Shown here: in pieces, positions 1 to 6,986 of the stretch
Position numbering within the stretch: the stretch's first letter is position 1
Layout: each line of letters starts with the position of its first letter
From: Jatrophihabitans sp.
GTDB taxonomy: Bacteria; Actinomycetota; Actinomycetes; Mycobacteriales; Jatrophihabitantaceae
Direction of reading: 5' to 3'
Length of the DNA stretch: 16,064 nucleotides
Assembly: GCA_004299665.1 (NCBI GenBank)
Contig: SCQZ01000156.1
Location: 1-16,064 of the forward strand
Translations under genes and position numbers: made by a program
Notes under the pieces: generated by a model
The model's input: only the letters and a program-made list of their open reading frames with translations
What the model was told of the DNA's origin: nothing
Databases searched by the model: none

Positions 1-12
1 CTCTTCCGATCT
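1..12 (+). other. Residual Illumina sequencing adapter
   Basis: The first 12 bases, CTCTTCCGATCT, are identical to the 3' end of the standard Illumina TruSeq adapter. They sit exactly at the sequence edge, where untrimmed adapter survives in draft assemblies. Biological sequence therefore probably begins at base 13. Any reading frame extended into these bases is artificial. Confidence 0.85.
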
Positions 13-17
13 GCGCG

Positions 18-410
18 ATGCAGCAGTACGCGGGCCAGCAACTGCTCACGGGCGACCAGGCCGGCACCTACGCCAACCACTTCATCGCCGTGCACCTGCA
101 GGAGATCGGCGCCGGCCAGACGTACTCGCAGCTGAGCGCGAAGTCCAACGCCAACCCGACCGACCAGAAGCTGGCCGGACAGGTGCAGACCATGTTCCGC
201 GGCGAGACGCTGCGGGGCCTGCTGCTCAACGCCTTCGCCTTCGGCAAGATGGCCACCATCGCCGGCATCGGCGCGATCGTCGCCTACGTCGCGGCGGCGC
301 TGATGTTCGTCCTGACGGGCCTCGGCCTGTGGCACGCGGGCCGCGTGTCCAGCGAGGAGCGGGTGCTGGACGGCTCGCACGAGAGGATCCACCCGACCCC
401 GAAGGCCTGA
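18..410 (+). CDS. Actinobacterial membrane protein, 5'-truncated
   Basis: The frame is open to the left edge and the first ATG (18) has no visible ribosome-binding site, so this is probably the C-terminal 130 residues of a longer protein. A soluble stretch (residues 1-60) holds YANHFIAVHLQEI and is followed by the conserved-looking FRGETLRGLLLNAFAF. A hydrophobic segment at about residues 75-105 should form one long or two short transmembrane helices, and the tail is short and charged. I do not recognise a function. It resembles small uncharacterised actinobacterial membrane proteins that usually carry another N-terminal membrane helix, which would be missing here. A strong hairpin follows 18 bases after the stop, so it is likely the last gene of its transcript. 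Confidence 0.6.
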   Translation: MQQYAGQQLLTGDQAGTYANHFIAVHLQEIGAGQTYSQLSAKSNANPTDQKLAGQVQTMFRGETLRGLLLNAFAFGKMATIAGIGAIVAYVAAALMFVLTGLGLWHAGRVSSEERVLDGSHERIHPTPKA

Positions 411-428
411 GGCCCTCGGCACCGCCCA

Positions 429-460
429 CGGCGGCACGGTCACCGGTGACCGTGCCGCCG
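429..460 (+). terminator. Perfect 32-bp palindromic terminator
   Basis: A perfect inverted repeat has 16-bp arms (left arm CGGCGGCACGGTCACC) and no spacer. It lies 18 bases after the stop of the upstream membrane-protein gene. There is no T tract, which is normal for the GC-rich hairpin terminators of actinobacteria. The centre ACCGGT could alternatively be an operator for the transporter gene at 522. Confidence 0.6.
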
Positions 461-521
461 CAGCGTGCCGTGCAGTTGCTGCGCCAGACTGTGGTGTCGT
501 GGGTGCGGTCGGTGAGGCGCG

Positions 522-1484
522 GTGACGGCCCTCCTCGTAGTGCTGGCCGTCGCGTTCGCCTACAGCATGGGGGCGCACTACACCGGGGCGTGCATGGGGA
601 TGCCGCACGCACTGCACGCGATAAGCGCGTGGCGGGCGTTGCTGGTGATGGCGCCGTTGGCGCTGGCCGGTGCGGCGCTCGCCTCGCACCGCGTGGAGCA
701 CACCGTCGGTTCCGGCCTGCTGACCGGTCCCGGTCTGGCCGTCCCCGGCCTGGTGATCGTCATCGGGGTGGCGTTCGCGCTCACCAGCGCCTTCAACCTG
801 GTGCGCATACCGACCTCCACCATCCAGATCCTCGTCTTCACCGTCGTGGGCGTCGGGCTCGCGACCAGGGTCGGGGTGCACTGGTCGACGATCGGCACGC
901 TGGCCGTCGTCTGGGCCGCCGCGCCGGTAGGGGCGGCGGGTCTCGGATACGCGCTGACCCGCCTGCTCGACCGGGCGCCGGTACCGCCGGTGCCGGGCGC
1001 GGCGTCGGCCGCCGGCCTCGTCGGCGTCGGCGCGCTCGCCTCCTTCGCCATGGGCGGCAACGACGTCGCCAACGCCACCGGCGCACTCGTGGGGTCCGGC
1101 ACGTTCGGCCCGCTCACGGCCGGGCTGATCGGTGGGCTGGGGCTCGCCGCCGGAGTGCTCACCTGGGGAAGACCGCTGTTGCACAAGGTCGCGTTCGACA
1201 TCGTCACCGTGGACCGATCGATGGCCACGGCCGCACAACTCGTGCAGGCCGCCGTGGTGCTGGTCGCGGTGGCGTTCGGCTACTTCACCTCGATGAACCA
1301 GGCGCCCGTCGGGGCCATGTCCGGCGCGGGGGTGGCGCATGGCCGCCGCACGGTCCACGCCGACGCGCTGCGGGCGATCCTGCTCGGCTGGCTCGTCGGG
1401 CCCGGCGCCGGGGTGGCGATCGGCTACCTGCTCGGGCTGCTGGTCGCCGCCGGGGCAGGCAGCCCCGCGCTGGCGGCGCGCTGA
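522..1484 (+). CDS. PiT-family inorganic phosphate transporter
   Basis: This 320-residue, almost wholly hydrophobic protein has the inverted-repeat architecture of low-affinity PiT (PHO-4) phosphate/cation transporters of the cytoplasmic membrane. The second signature is intact as FAMGGNDVANATGALVG (about residues 175-191). The first, near the N terminus, is degenerate: AYSMGAHYTGACMG replaces the usual GANDxANxxG. RIPTSTIQILVF (about residues 91-102) corresponds to the P-x-S-T-T-H element of the family. The GTG at 522 is the first start after an in-frame stop at 513-515, with a weak GGTGAGG upstream. The protein is near the short end of the family. The P450 gene begins 63 bases downstream on the same strand. 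Transport substrate is inferred from the family; the altered first motif leaves it uncertain. Confidence 0.8.
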   Translation: MTALLVVLAVAFAYSMGAHYTGACMGMPHALHAISAWRALLVMAPLALAGAALASHRVEHTVGSGLLTGPGLAVPGLVIVIGVAFALTSAFNLVRIPTSTIQILVFTVVGVGLATRVGVHWSTIGTLAVVWAAAPVGAAGLGYALTRLLDRAPVPPVPGAASAAGLVGVGALASFAMGGNDVANATGALVGSGTFGPLTAGLIGGLGLAAGVLTWGRPLLHKVAFDIVTVDRSMATAAQLVQAAVVLVAVAFGYFTSMNQAPVGAMSGAGVAHGRRTVHADALRAILLGWLVGPGAGVAIGYLLGLLVAAGAGSPALAAR

Positions 1485-1547
1485 GCACGCGGGTACGACG
1501 GGACGGTCTAGCATTTCTGCGAACCGACAGGTCCGGGAGGGCGGAGC

Positions 1548-2855
1548 GTGCCACAGCTGCGGGTGCGGGGCCAGAAGGTCGCCAGCAAGGCGCGGCGCAC
1601 CCTGCTGGGCCTGCTGATGAAGCTGCCCGGCGGCCATTCGGACCCTGCGTCGCTGCTCGCCCGATTCCCCGACGAGGCGCTGCTGCCGTTGCGGCGCGAC
1701 GGGCTCGACCCGGTGCCCGCGCTGGGCGAGTTGCGGGCACGCGAGCCGGTGAGCCGGCTGAAGCTGCCGCTCGGACTGCGCGGCTGGCTGGTCACCGGGT
1801 ACGCCGAGTCCCGCGAGGTGCTCGCGGCCGGCCCGCACATCTTCAGCAACGACTTCGGCAACATGATCGGCAAGGTCGGCATCGCCGCCGAGCAGGACCC
1901 CGGCGGTCTCGGCTTCGCGGACCCGCCGGCGCACACGCGGCTGCGCCACATGCTCACGCCGTACTTCACGACGAGGGCGCTGGCGGCGCGTGCCCCGCGC
2001 GTGCGGCAGATCGTCGACGAGGCGCTGGAGGACGTCGCGCGCGCCGCCGGCAGCGACGGGGTCGTCGACCTCCAGAGACACTTCTCCGTCCCCATCCCGT
2101 CCCGCGTGATCATGGAGCTGCTCGGCATCGACGAGGCCGACCGGGCGGACTTCGCGCGGCTGAGCACCGCGCGCTTCGACTTCTCCGGCGGCGCGTCCGC
2201 GTCGCTGGACGTCATCCAGGAGTCGATCGAGTACCTGCGCGAGATCGTGGTGCGGCAACGGTCCGATCCCGGACCGGGGCTGATCGGGACGATCCTGGCC
2301 GAGCACGGCGACGACGTCGGCGACGTCGAGCTCGCCGGGCTGGTCGACGGCGTGCTCACCGGCGGCTTCGAGACGACGGTGAGCATGCTGACCCTCGGCG
2401 CGGTGGCGCTGCTGCGGGACCGCGCGCTGTGCGACGCCGTCCGAGCGGACGAGGCGACCGTCGAGCCGCTGGTCGAGGAACTGCTGCGGTACCTGTCGGT
2501 GGTGCAGGTGGGCTTCCCCCGCTTCGCCGTGCGCGACGTGACGATCGGCGGCAAGGCGATGTTCGCCGGGGACGTGGTCCTCTGCTCGCTCAGCGGCGCC
2601 GGGCGCGACGCCCGCCAGGGCCCGGGCATGGACTCGGTCGACATCGCCCGGCCGCAGCCCGGGCACCTGGCGTTCGGGCACGGCATCCATCGCTGTGTCG
2701 GCGCGGAACTTGCCCGTATGGAGCTGCGGATGGCCTACCCCGCCCTGCTGCACCGCTTCCCGGCGATGCGGCTCGCGGTCGCACCGGAGCAGCTGCGCTT
2801 CCGGGACCTGTCCTTCGTCCACGGCATGAAGGAACTGCCCGTCGTCCTCGCCTGA
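1548..2855 (+). CDS. Cytochrome P450
   Basis: A 435-residue soluble bacterial P450 monooxygenase. The heme-binding loop is FGHGIHRCVGAELAR with proximal ligand Cys383. The I-helix oxygen-activation motif is GGFETT (272-277), the K-helix ExxR is EELLR (310-314), and the C-helix DPPAHTRLR (125-133) is typical. The GTG start at 1548 is chosen because GGGAGG at 1535-1540 is well placed. The N-terminal 40 residues are basic and variable. No ferredoxin or reductase gene is nearby, so electron partners must be encoded elsewhere. The substrate cannot be told. It shares a strand with the phosphate transporter but is not obviously coupled to it, and it converges on the devR-like gene with only 28 bases between the stops. 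Confidence 0.93.
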   Translation: MPQLRVRGQKVASKARRTLLGLLMKLPGGHSDPASLLARFPDEALLPLRRDGLDPVPALGELRAREPVSRLKLPLGLRGWLVTGYAESREVLAAGPHIFSNDFGNMIGKVGIAAEQDPGGLGFADPPAHTRLRHMLTPYFTTRALAARAPRVRQIVDEALEDVARAAGSDGVVDLQRHFSVPIPSRVIMELLGIDEADRADFARLSTARFDFSGGASASLDVIQESIEYLREIVVRQRSDPGPGLIGTILAEHGDDVGDVELAGLVDGVLTGGFETTVSMLTLGAVALLRDRALCDAVRADEATVEPLVEELLRYLSVVQVGFPRFAVRDVTIGGKAMFAGDVVLCSLSGAGRDARQGPGMDSVDIARPQPGHLAFGHGIHRCVGAELARMELRMAYPALLHRFPAMRLAVAPEQLRFRDLSFVHGMKELPVVLA

Positions 2856-2883
2856 GGCCCGCGCCGCCTGAGGACCGGCGCCG

Positions 2884-3537
2884 TCAGCGCCTGCGCATCT
2901 CCGACCCGAAGACCGCCGCCTGCGTGCGCCGCTCCATGCCCAGCTTGGCCAACAGGCTGGAGACGTAGTTCTTCACGGTCTTCTCGGCCAGGAACAGCCG
3001 CTCGCCGATCTGCTTGTTGGTCATGCCCTCCGCGATCAGGTCGAGCACCTCGCGCTCGCGCTCGCTCAGCGCGGCGAGCCGCGTCTGCTCCGGCGTACCG
3101 TGCCGCACCCGTTCCATGACCTGCGCGATCACCTCCGGCGCGATCAGCGAGCGCCCCATCGCCACCTGGCGGATGGCGTCGATCAGCGCGGTGCCCCGCA
3201 CCTCCTTCAGGACGTAGCCCGAGGCGTTCGCGAGCACCGAGGCCAAGATCGCGTCCTGGTCGTCGTAGGACGTCAGGATCATGCAGTAGGTGGTGGGCAT
3301 GGTGGCCCGGATCTCGCGGCACACGTCGATGCCGCTGCCGTCGCCCAGTCGGGCGTCGAGGATCGCGACGTCCGGCCGCGTGGCCGGGATCCGCGCCAGC
3401 GCCTGCTCGGCGGTGCCCGCCTCGCCGACCACCTCGAAGTCCGGCAGCGCCTCGAGCATGGTGGCCAGCCCGCGCCGCACCACCTCGTGGTCGTCCAGCA
3501 GGAACACCCGGATCGGCTTCACGTCGGGAGCTGTCAT
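2884..3537 (-). CDS. devR: DevR/DosR-type response regulator (NarL/LuxR family)
   Basis: A 217-residue two-domain regulator very similar in sequence to M. tuberculosis DosR. The receiver domain has the acidic pair D15/D16, phospho-acceptor Asp61 (AILDARLGDGSGI), Thr89 and Lys111. The C-terminal LuxR-type helix-turn-helix (about 155-217) contains TNKQIGERLFLAEKTVKNYV, with Lys186, Lys189 and Asn190 at the positions that contact DNA in DosR (K179, K182, N183). The ATG at 3537 overlaps the kinase stop by ATGA, implying translational coupling. An in-frame ATG at 3555 would add six residues but lacks a Shine-Dalgarno. It should be phosphorylated by the adjacent kinase and activate dormancy genes from DosR boxes. 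The call by homology is strong; its targets are inferred. Confidence 0.93.
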   Translation of the reverse strand: MTAPDVKPIRVFLLDDHEVVRRGLATMLEALPDFEVVGEAGTAEQALARIPATRPDVAILDARLGDGSGIDVCREIRATMPTTYCMILTSYDDQDAILASVLANASGYVLKEVRGTALIDAIRQVAMGRSLIAPEVIAQVMERVRHGTPEQTRLAALSEREREVLDLIAEGMTNKQIGERLFLAEKTVKNYVSSLLAKLGMERRTQAAVFGSEMRRR

Positions 3538-5249
3538 GAGAGGGGCACCCTCCATATCAGTTCGGTCCCGCCGGCGGCGGGCACCTGTATCTCAAATGTT
3601 CCACCGCGGTGCTCGGCACGCGCACGCAGGTTGCTCAGCCCGCTGTGGGTTGCCCGGTCGTCGATGCCGCGCCCGTCGTCCGCGATCCGGACCGTGACGT
3701 GGGTCGCGTCGGCCGCGACGTCCACCTGCACGTGCCGGGCGTCCGCGTGGCGTGCGACGTTGGTCAGTCCCTCGCGCACGCAGGCGATGACGTCGTCGGC
3801 GAGCGTGTCGACCACCAGGGAGTCCACCGGGCCGTCGAAGGTCACGCCGGCCGGGCGGCCCAGCGCCGGGCGCAGTTCCTCGGCGACCGCCAGCACCGCG
3901 CTGCGCAGCCCGCCCGCCGAACCGGCCAGCGGCCCCCGCAGCGCGAAGATGCTGGTGCGGATCTGGCGGATCGTCCGGTCCAGGTCCTCCACCCGGCCGC
4001 GCAGGGCGGTCGCCAGGCGGGAATCGTCGGCCGCCAGCACCGCCAGCCCCTGCAGGTTGAGACCGATCGCGAACAGTTGCTGGATGACGTGGTCGTGCAG
4101 GTCCCGGGCGATGCGGTCGCGGTCTTCCAGCAGCGCGATGCGCTGCTGGTCGGACCGGGAGGCGGCGATCTCGATCGCGACGCTCGCCTGGTTGGCGAAG
4201 CCCGCGGCCATGTCCAGGTCGCTCGGCGCGAACGTCGCCGATCCCCGCCTGCGCACGATGTTCAGCACGCCGTGCACCTTCTCCGTGCCGAGCAGCGGGA
4301 TGACCATGATCGGCCCGGCCTCGATGAGCGTCGTCATCACCGGGACGTCGCCCGCGGCGTCGTCCGGCGAGCGGATCAGCAGCGGGCTGCGGGTGGTCAC
4401 CGCCCGCCGGGCGAGCGAGCCCTCCAGCGGGAAGCGCTGCCCGATCAGTTCGTCGGCGCGCTCACCGATCGCGACCTCGACGAAGATGTCCTGCCCGTCC
4501 GCGGTGATGACACCCACGCTGGCGAGGTCGGCGTCGGCGATGTCACTCGCGTAGCGGGCCACCATGCGCAGCGGGTCCTCGCCCTCGGAGGCGAGCAGTT
4601 GCGAGCCGATGTCCACCGACGCGGACAGCCACCGCTGCTTGACCCGGGCCTCCTGGTACAGCCGCGCGTTGCTGATGGCCGTGGCCGCGGCGCGGGCGAG
4701 TGAGGCGACCAGCGACTCGTCCTCCTCACTGAACGCGCCGTTACGGCTCTCGGTCAGGTACAGGTTGCCGAAGACCTCGTCGCGCACCACGACGGGCACG
4801 CCCAGGAAGGACCGCATCGGCGGGTGGTTCGGCGGGAACCCGACCGAGCGGGGGTCGTCCGCCAGGTTCTCCAGCCGGATCGGGCGCGGGTCGCGGATGA
4901 GCGCGCCGAGCAGTCCCTTGCCCTGCGGCAACGGACCGATGGCGCGCGCGACTTCGTCGTCGATGCCGGAGTGGATGAACCGTTCCAGTCCGCCGTCGGC
5001 GGCGATGACGCCCAGCGCCGCGTACCGCGCGTCCGCGACCGTGCGCGCCGCCTCCGCGATGTGCACCAGGACGTTCTCCAGCGACAGGTCGCTGGTGATC
5101 AGGTCGGTGGCCTCGAGCAGCGCGCGCAGCCGGTCCTCCGCGCGCCGCACGTCCTGGGCATGGTCGATCAGCCGGTCGATGAGTTCGTCGAGCCGCAGCA
5201 GCGGCGTCAGCCCGACGGCCGCCGGCGGCCGGTCCGCGCCCTCTGACAT
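3534..5249 (-). CDS. devS: DevS/DosT-type heme GAF sensor histidine kinase
   Basis: A 571-residue kinase, close to DosS (578), with GAF-A (about 50-200), GAF-B (about 215-365), a HisKA_3 dimerisation region with phospho-acceptor His385 (ARDLHDHVIQQLFAIGL), and a HATPase domain (N-box EGLTNVARHA, G-box DDGRGI). GAF-A contains SVGFPPNHPPMRSFLGVP; its His142 aligns with the proximal heme ligand His149 of DosS. The residue aligned with DosS Glu87 is Gly80 (DARYAALGV), as in DosT, where a small residue allows O2 access to heme. By family knowledge it autophosphorylates under low O2, NO or CO and signals to the DevR-like regulator. There are no membrane segments. The start at ATG 5249 has only a weak ribosome site and lies 29 bases after the nitroreductase stop. 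A GTG three codons upstream is possible. Confidence 0.93.
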   Translation of the reverse strand: MSEGADRPPAAVGLTPLLRLDELIDRLIDHAQDVRRAEDRLRALLEATDLITSDLSLENVLVHIAEAARTVADARYAALGVIAADGGLERFIHSGIDDEVARAIGPLPQGKGLLGALIRDPRPIRLENLADDPRSVGFPPNHPPMRSFLGVPVVVRDEVFGNLYLTESRNGAFSEEDESLVASLARAAATAISNARLYQEARVKQRWLSASVDIGSQLLASEGEDPLRMVARYASDIADADLASVGVITADGQDIFVEVAIGERADELIGQRFPLEGSLARRAVTTRSPLLIRSPDDAAGDVPVMTTLIEAGPIMVIPLLGTEKVHGVLNIVRRRGSATFAPSDLDMAAGFANQASVAIEIAASRSDQQRIALLEDRDRIARDLHDHVIQQLFAIGLNLQGLAVLAADDSRLATALRGRVEDLDRTIRQIRTSIFALRGPLAGSAGGLRSAVLAVAEELRPALGRPAGVTFDGPVDSLVVDTLADDVIACVREGLTNVARHADARHVQVDVAADATHVTVRIADDGRGIDDRATHSGLSNLRARAEHRGGTFEIQVPAAGGTELIWRVPLS

Positions 5250-5278
5250 GCGGCTCACGGTACTGGTGCCGGCCCCGG

Positions 5279-6268
5279 TCACACCGATTCGTTGAGCACG
5301 TCGACGAGCCGCCGCCGCCGGGACGCCGGCGCCAGGGGTGCCCGGCCGACCCGCAGCAGCACGTGCGGCCACCAGTCGATGCCCAGGTCGGCCCGCAGCG
5401 CGGCCCGCACCGACGGCACCTCGACGACCTGCGTGAGCGGGCTGACGGCGAAGCCGTGACGGGTGATCTCCAGCAACACCCGCTCCAGCGCCTCGCCGCC
5501 TCGCAGCCAGCCGGCCGCGGCGTCGCCGGAGGTTCCCAGCAGCAGCAGGCACTGCTTGGTGGACGACCGCGTGTCGCCGGGCAGCCCGCCGGCGCCGCTG
5601 GTGTCGAAGTCCCGCATCGGGATCTCGTCGCGCGCCTCACCGCTCACCTGCGGCACCGTCTCCGCGCCCACCCCGTCCAGCCGTTGCGAGTCGGCCGACG
5701 TCCACGCCCGCAGTTCGGCCCGGTAGGCCGCGTCGAGCATCTGGATGCGGTAGGCCTCCTGGCTCAGCCGGGCGAGGGTCAGCCGGTCGTACTCGCTGCG
5801 TACCGGGTACAGGATCCCCTCCTCGGCCGCGGCGGCATCGACCAGCGCCGCGACCACGTCGATCGGCACCCGCTCGTCGACGAACCGCCGGCGGTTCGTC
5901 TGGCGCTCCTCCAGGAACTGGTCGTACCCGCCGATGACGTCGCGCACCGCCGCCCCGTCCTCGACGTGCAGGCGTGCGACGACATCGCCGTCGGCGCCGG
6001 CCGGGAACCGCTCGATCCGTGCGGTGATGTTCGCCGCGGCGAGCGAGACGCGCGCGTTGAACAGGGCGCAGCCGAGACTGATCGTGAGCTGGCGGCCCGC
6101 CGGGTCCAGGACCGTCAGCTGCCGGGACCGGTCCGCCACGAGGTCCAGGGCTCCCGCGTGCAGGTCGAAGCGCCAGGGCTGGGTATTGTGCACCGACGGC
6201 GCAAGCGTCGCTCGCACGGCCGCGCGCCGCAGCGCGGCCGCGGCCCGAACATCGACGGCAGTTGTCAT
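5279..6268 (-). CDS. acg: Acg-family nitroreductase-like protein
   Basis: A 329-residue member of the NAD(P)H nitroreductase-fold Acg family (Rv2032/Rv3127/Rv3131 group of the tubercle bacillus DosR regulon). The N-terminal motif LAPSVHNTQPWRF (22-34), the ERQTNRRRF segment (about residues 140-148) and the C-terminal PHVLLRVGRAP are characteristic. Acg itself was reported to bind FMN without normal nitroreductase activity and was proposed to sequester flavin, so catalysis should not be assumed. The ATG at 6268 is chosen because the preceding minus-strand sequence carries AAGGA at good distance and the protein starts like its relatives; the frame stays open to 6700 but lacks family sequence there. 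It is the first gene of an apparent acg-devS-devR operon with a DosR-like box about 60 bases upstream. Confidence 0.9.
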   Translation of the reverse strand: MTTAVDVRAAAALRRAAVRATLAPSVHNTQPWRFDLHAGALDLVADRSRQLTVLDPAGRQLTISLGCALFNARVSLAAANITARIERFPAGADGDVVARLHVEDGAAVRDVIGGYDQFLEERQTNRRRFVDERVPIDVVAALVDAAAAEEGILYPVRSEYDRLTLARLSQEAYRIQMLDAAYRAELRAWTSADSQRLDGVGAETVPQVSGEARDEIPMRDFDTSGAGGLPGDTRSSTKQCLLLLGTSGDAAAGWLRGGEALERVLLEITRHGFAVSPLTQVVEVPSVRAALRADLGIDWWPHVLLRVGRAPLAPASRRRRLVDVLNESV

Positions 6269-6327
6269 CGCTGGTCCTTCGTCTTTCGGCTTCGATATCA
6301 AAGATCCCCTATGACCGGCATGTGTAG

Positions 6328-6345
6328 CAGGGCCGAAGGTCCCTG
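6328..6345 (-). promoter_or_regulatory. DosR-box-like site upstream of the acg-devS-devR operon
   Basis: On the minus strand the site reads CAGGGACCTTCGGCCCTG. Its central 14 bases match the mycobacterial DosR core GGGACTTTAGTCCC at 11 positions by eye, and the outer CAGGG/CCCTG arms are a perfect inverted repeat. It ends 59 bases before the nitroreductase start, in a gap bounded by the terminator hairpin of the upstream gene. It would allow positive autoregulation of the sensor and regulator. Function is inferred. Confidence 0.6.
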
Positions 6346-6351
6346 TGGCGC

Positions 6352-6374
6352 GGCCCGGAGGGTGCGTCCGGGCC
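6352..6374 (-). terminator. Hairpin terminator after the DUF7455-like gene
   Basis: A perfect 8-bp stem (GGCCCGGA / TCCGGGCC) with a 7-base loop lies 25 bases past the stop of the DUF7455-like gene. A second small hairpin (6390-6406, CCCGTG / CACGGG) spans that stop codon. Neither has a T run. Together they should isolate the acg operon promoter from upstream transcription. Confidence 0.5.
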
Positions 6375-6399
6375 CCGTCGCAGGGCTCGCCCGTGTTTC

Positions 6400-6756
6400 T
6401 CACGGGGCCGGCGGTCCGGCGTGGCTGAACAGCCGCAAGTCGGGCGCGTCGGGCACCGCCACGGGAACGGGGCCTGCCACCAGGTGACCACGCGCGTCGT
6501 ACACGCACGCCCCCGAGCGTGCCTGGGCCGCCGCGGTCGCACGGAAGTGGTGGCCGCACAGGAACAGTTCCCGGCGCCGCTGCTCGCCCGGCACCGCGGG
6601 CAGCACCACGCGGTAGGAGGCAGCGCCGACGCAGCAGTCGGCACGCTGTGTCAGCGGGTGCAGCACGATGACGTCCTCGAGCCGGTCGTCCGGCCCGCAA
6701 CCCGGGTCGGTCGCCGGCGAGTGGGCACCGGGCCGAAGGTGTCGACCGAATCTCAT
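6400..6756 (-). CDS. DUF7455-like small protein with Cys/His cluster
   Basis: A 118-residue protein resembling the actinobacterial DUF7455 pattern: a Cys-containing segment (DCCVGAASYRVVL, Cys41/Cys42), then a beta-rich stretch ending in ELFLCGHHFRA (Cys67, His69, His70), and then CVYDARGHLV. The Cys and His residues could bind a metal, but one of the usual CxxC pairs is altered, so this is uncertain. Function is unknown. The ATG at 6756 has GGTGA and GGGAG upstream. It lies between hsp20 and the acg operon on the same strand, with its own DosR-like box at 6836-6853 and a hairpin terminator behind it, so it is probably a monocistronic member of the same regulon. The call rests on motif memory rather than alignment. 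Confidence 0.65.
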   Translation of the reverse strand: MRFGRHLRPGAHSPATDPGCGPDDRLEDVIVLHPLTQRADCCVGAASYRVVLPAVPGEQRRRELFLCGHHFRATAAAQARSGACVYDARGHLVAGPVPVAVPDAPDLRLFSHAGPPAP

Positions 6757-6835
6757 GTGCTCACCGTCTCCCGGCGAGGTCCTGGCCGACAGTTCCGTTG
6801 CGCACCTCTTGGGCGGGCCGGTCGGCACGCTTGTA

Positions 6836-6853
6836 CGGGGACGTTATGCCCGG
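6836..6853 (-). promoter_or_regulatory. DosR-box-like site upstream of the DUF7455-like gene
   Basis: The + strand reads CGGGGACGTTATGCCCGG. The core GGGACGTTATGCCC (6838-6851) matches GGGACTTTAGTCCC at 11 of 14 positions by eye. It ends 79 bases before the start codon at 6756, a spacing almost equal to that of the hsp20 site. Function is inferred from the shared motif and spacing. Confidence 0.55.
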
Positions 6854-6911
6854 CGGGGGCGGTGGCCTGCCCGGCGGGGGCGGTGGCCTGCCCGGCGTCG
6901 GCGGCGGCATA
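6849..6911. repeat. 21-bp tandem repeat, three units
   Basis: Two identical 21-base units (6849-6869 and 6870-6890) are followed by a third degenerate copy (6891-6911). The unit is G/C only apart from two T residues. The repeat sits between the hsp20 terminator and the DosR-like box of the DUF7455-like gene, overlapping the edge of the box. In one + frame it encodes a PGGGGGL repeat, but coding is not supported. Confidence 0.85.
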
Positions 6912-6943
6912 CCGGCCGAGCAGGCCGGCTCGCCCCCGGCCTC

Positions 6944-6960
6944 CGGGCGATGATCGCCCG
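6944..6960 (-). terminator. hsp20 terminator hairpin
   Basis: CGGGCGATGATCGCCCG is a perfect inverted repeat with 8-base arms around one central base, which would fold as a 7-bp stem with a 3-base loop. It begins 26 bases beyond the hsp20 stop on the minus strand. There is no T tract. Confidence 0.55.
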
Positions 6961-6986
6961 GCACCGGGGACGAGCCCATCCCGGTC

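Noticed and set aside
1452..1466. Inverted repeat GGGGC-AGGCA-GCCCC about 80 bases before the P450 start.
   Set aside because: It encodes the C-terminal end of the transporter, is low-complexity G/C and does not fit the box core.
1498..1512. GGGACGGTCTAGC upstream of the P450 as a DosR half-site.
   Set aside because: Only the GGGAC half is present, with no matching second half; the P450 is therefore not assigned to the regulon.
329..2968. An 879-codon open frame on the + strand spanning the phosphate transporter and the P450.
   Set aside because: It is Arg/Gly/Ala-rich with no domain and overlaps two clear genes in another frame. It is a high-GC shadow frame.
6269..6700. N-terminal extension of the nitroreductase by 144 codons.
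   Set aside because: The extension has no Acg-family sequence, crosses a hairpin terminator and the DosR-like box, and overlaps the DUF7455-like gene. The ATG at 6268 has a good ribosome site.
6730..6743. Another DosR-like core (GACACCTTCGGCCC on the minus strand).
   Set aside because: It lies within the first codons of the DUF7455-like gene, downstream of its start, with no promoter position and a lower match than the three intergenic sites.
6846..6953. A 35-codon + strand frame (MPGGGGGLPGGGGGLPG...) on the tandem repeat.
   Set aside because: Its start lies inside the DosR-like box, the ribosome site is poor, its stop lies in the hsp20 terminator hairpin, and its composition simply reflects the repeat.
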